Below are positions 62,388 to 64,000 of a stretch of 64,000 nucleotides of DNA, in pieces. The stretch covers positions 3,689,276 through 3,753,275 of the forward strand of contig JAWKLJ010000002.1 in NCBI GenBank assembly GCA_041392805.1, in the 5' to 3' direction. The position numbers and the translations under genes were made by a program. The notes under the pieces are model-generated. The model worked only from the letters and a program-made list of their open reading frames with translations, did not search any database and was not told where the DNA came from. The stretch's first letter is position 1. The number at the start of each line of letters is the position of its first letter. Source of the stretch: Saprospiraceae bacterium (GTDB lineage Bacteria > Bacteroidota > Bacteroidia > Chitinophagales > Saprospiraceae).

Positions 62388-64000
62388 TGTCCTTCCTATA
62401 GGGTTGAGCATACCTTTTTCGTCGCCACCAGTTATAGGTCAATCCAAATAGCCCTAGAAAAACCAAGGGCAAGACGATGTTAAAAAACTGCCAAAAACCA
62501 GCCTGCTGTTTGGCCGCATTGGCGTCCAGCAACCTCAGCTTTACTTCTTTGCTTCTCGCGGCTATCAATCCCCTATCGTCCGATAAATATTCAATGGCAT
62601 TGAGTAAAAAGTCTTTATTAGAAAATAAAAAGCCATTACCCTTCATTTCATTGCGATTGAACCCCAAGGGCATCACCCGCTGATTGCGCGCATCGTATTC
62701 ATTGCGCGCCATATCTCCATCTGCGACCACCAGCATGCTGGTAGGCAGACTGGTCGACCTGAATTCCTGCCCCAAGGCGCTCAAACCTGCCTGCATCGAA
62801 GGGTCTACTCGGTTGGCGTAATAGGAGTCAAAGACGCCTTCAAAAAGGACGGCCAAGGGTTGTCCTTCCTTATTGAAATTGTTTTCTTCCAATCCGTACC
62901 GAAGAAAGTTGAAATCCATGCCCACCGGCAAGCGCTGGTAAAGCGAATGATTAGAGGATTCCAATAAGATTGTTTTTTGAAGTGGCAGCCGCGTTTGCAC
63001 AACGGTATCAATGGCACTTGGGAATAGCATATTGATTGGTCCCAAACTTTTGGCTATAGGGTGCATGGAATTGGTAACCACTACTGGATGATAGGGGTAT
63101 TTGAAAAAGTCAAATTGCGGTGCATCGCCAACAAAGCCGACGACCAATTGGATATTAGAACACTGCAAATCCATCACCAGGTTATCCTTAAAGCGAATGC
63201 CGTATTTAAACAACAGGTTATCTATATTCAATTGATAGGGCTGTGGGTAGAATTCTTTGCGGGTGGTCAAACTATCCATATCTACGGCCACCCGATCCAG
63301 TAACCACATGACTTTCCCGCCATTCATGATATATTGATCGATCTTGAAGTTATCTTTTTCAGAAAAAGGCCTAGTTGGTTTGGCAACCACCAATACTTTC
63401 ACCTCTGGCCGGATATGCACGACACTATCCAGGATCAAGCGGCCTGTGTTATAAAACTCCTGCAAGGTTTTTTCTAGATCGGCGGTCTCGGGGGGGCTCA
63501 GTTCGCCGTGGCCTGCGGTAAAGAGCACTGCCGGCTTTTCCTGGGTCTCCAGCTTCTGGATAACATTGATGAACTTGTATTCCAGCAATGAAATAGAATT
63601 GTTCAAAATCACATCTGGTGGAACGCCGGGAATTTCGTTCTCCAACAAATTCACTGCCTGCCGACGCCCTTTATAGTAAAAGACGGCATATGGATAAATC
63701 AACTGAACAGACTTGCTATCTCCCTCCGCCACTCTCAGGGATACGGGCTCAATCCCCTCTTCCTTCAGGTTTTTACGCCTTTCGTTAATTTGGTTAACCG
63801 TTCCTATATTGGGGTTGCCAAAATCAAATTCTACAAAGCCCGATTTACTGCGGAATTCCTCCAACATTTCTCGGGTAGCGCGTTGCAAACGTTTGAAGCC
63901 GGCCGGAAATTCACCATCTAATAATACCTCGACGTACACCACTTCACTTAGGTTATTCAGTAAGGTCCTGGTGGGTTTGGTCAGGGTAAAGCGCTTTTCC
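62377..64000 (-). CDS. gldG: gliding motility ABC transporter-associated protein GldG (5' part outside the window)
   Basis: At least 541 aa; the frame stays open to the right edge (preceded by EKRFTLTKPTRTLLNNLSE), so the N-terminus is missing. VVYVEVLLDGEFPAGFKRLQ, YPYAVFYYKGRRQAVNLLEN and LFTAGHGELSPPE are typical of GldG. One C-terminal membrane helix (FFNIVLPLVFLGLFGLTYNWW) precedes a basic tail. GldG works with the permease GldF and ATPase GldA in gliding of Flavobacterium. gldF is expected just outside the window. The internal GTG at 63942 is not the true start. Confidence 0.92.
   Translation of the reverse strand, partial: EKRFTLTKPTRTLLNNLSEVVYVEVLLDGEFPAGFKRLQRATREMLEEFRSKSGFVEFDFGNPNIGTVNQINERRKNLKEEGIEPVSLRVAEGDSKSVQLIYPYAVFYYKGRRQAVNLLENEIPGVPPDVILNNSISLLEYKFINVIQKLETQEKPAVLFTAGHGELSPPETADLEKTLQEFYNTGRLILDSVVHIRPEVKVLVVAKPTRPFSEKDNFKIDQYIMNGGKVMWLLDRVAVDMDSLTTRKEFYPQPYQLNIDNLLFKYGIRFKDNLVMDLQCSNIQLVVGFVGDAPQFDFFKYPYHPVVVTNSMHPIAKSLGPINMLFPSAIDTVVQTRLPLQKTILLESSNHSLYQRLPVGMDFNFLRYGLEENNFNKEGQPLAVLFEGVFDSYYANRVDPSMQAGLSALGQEFRSTSLPTSMLVVADGDMARNEYDARNQRVMPLGFNRNEMKGNGFLFSNKDFLLNAIEYLSDDRGLIAARSKEVKLRLLDANAAKQQAGFWQFFNIVLPLVFLGLFGLTYNWWRRKRYAQPYRKDNEK

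Overview
The window comes from the chromosome of a Bacteroidota bacterium, most likely in or near the Saprospiraceae (Lewinella/Haliscomenobacter type). The evidence is a GldG gliding-motility component, secreted proteins ending in type IX secretion (T9SS) sorting domains, DUF4199 pairs, a BatA-type protein, weak Shine-Dalgarno signals and several TAnnTTTG -7 promoter boxes. All calls come from reading the sequence and from family knowledge; no database search was run.

Layout. (1) 1-3.6 kb: a two-gene operon on the minus strand, a CHAT-domain (caspase-like) protease followed with no gap by a tandem STAND NTPase, with a possible third gene running off the left edge. This is the best candidate for a little-described signalling or defence system. 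(2) 4.3-13.2 kb: an envelope cluster on the minus strand: BatA-like vWA protein, a dihydroorotase-like protein that lacks metal ligands, two DUF4199 proteins, GT2 and GT4 glycosyltransferases, a membrane protein, gmhA and gmhB. (3) 13.3-17.1 kb: queE, tRNA-Ser(UGA), and an intact IS element with perfect 9-bp target duplications that has cut the 3' end off a DUF998 membrane gene. (4) 17.2-20.9 kb: a deacetylase and an ADP-forming acyl-CoA synthetase/GNAT fusion, a likely reversible lysine-acetylation pair. (5) 21-33.5 kb: accessory and housekeeping singletons (IS66 remnant, bestrophin, SNase-like protein, YhcH protein, cytochrome c, Tat-exported propeller protein, AlaDH/PNT-family dehydrogenase, CE15 esterase, DUF1697). 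(6) 33.6-42 kb: sialate O-acetylesterase and two large T9SS proteases (M43 and S8) that share the same C-terminal modules. (7) 42.5-48.5 kb: pepT, then a nitrogen module (glutamine synthetase II, porin, Amt, PII). (8) 48.7-64 kb: TPR-like protein, HhH/barrel protein, two-component system, AraC regulator, BNR/VPS10 propeller protein, zinc-dependent phospholipase C-like protein, DUF4340 and GldG (cut by the right edge).

Between genes lies an unusual density of short palindromic repeats. Several families can be recognised inside this one window: a ~120-bp inverted-repeat element (4.3, 11.0 and partly 13.3 kb), two 150-170-bp hairpin elements sharing a core (9.4 and 25.3 kb), an element carrying an acaaaaattgtcag motif (14.1, 26.1, 29.2, 41.9 kb), a hairpin found directly 3' of two genes (20.9 and 33.6 kb), and a 208-214-bp tandem repeat (59.6-60.1 kb) with a related stretch at 52.5 kb.
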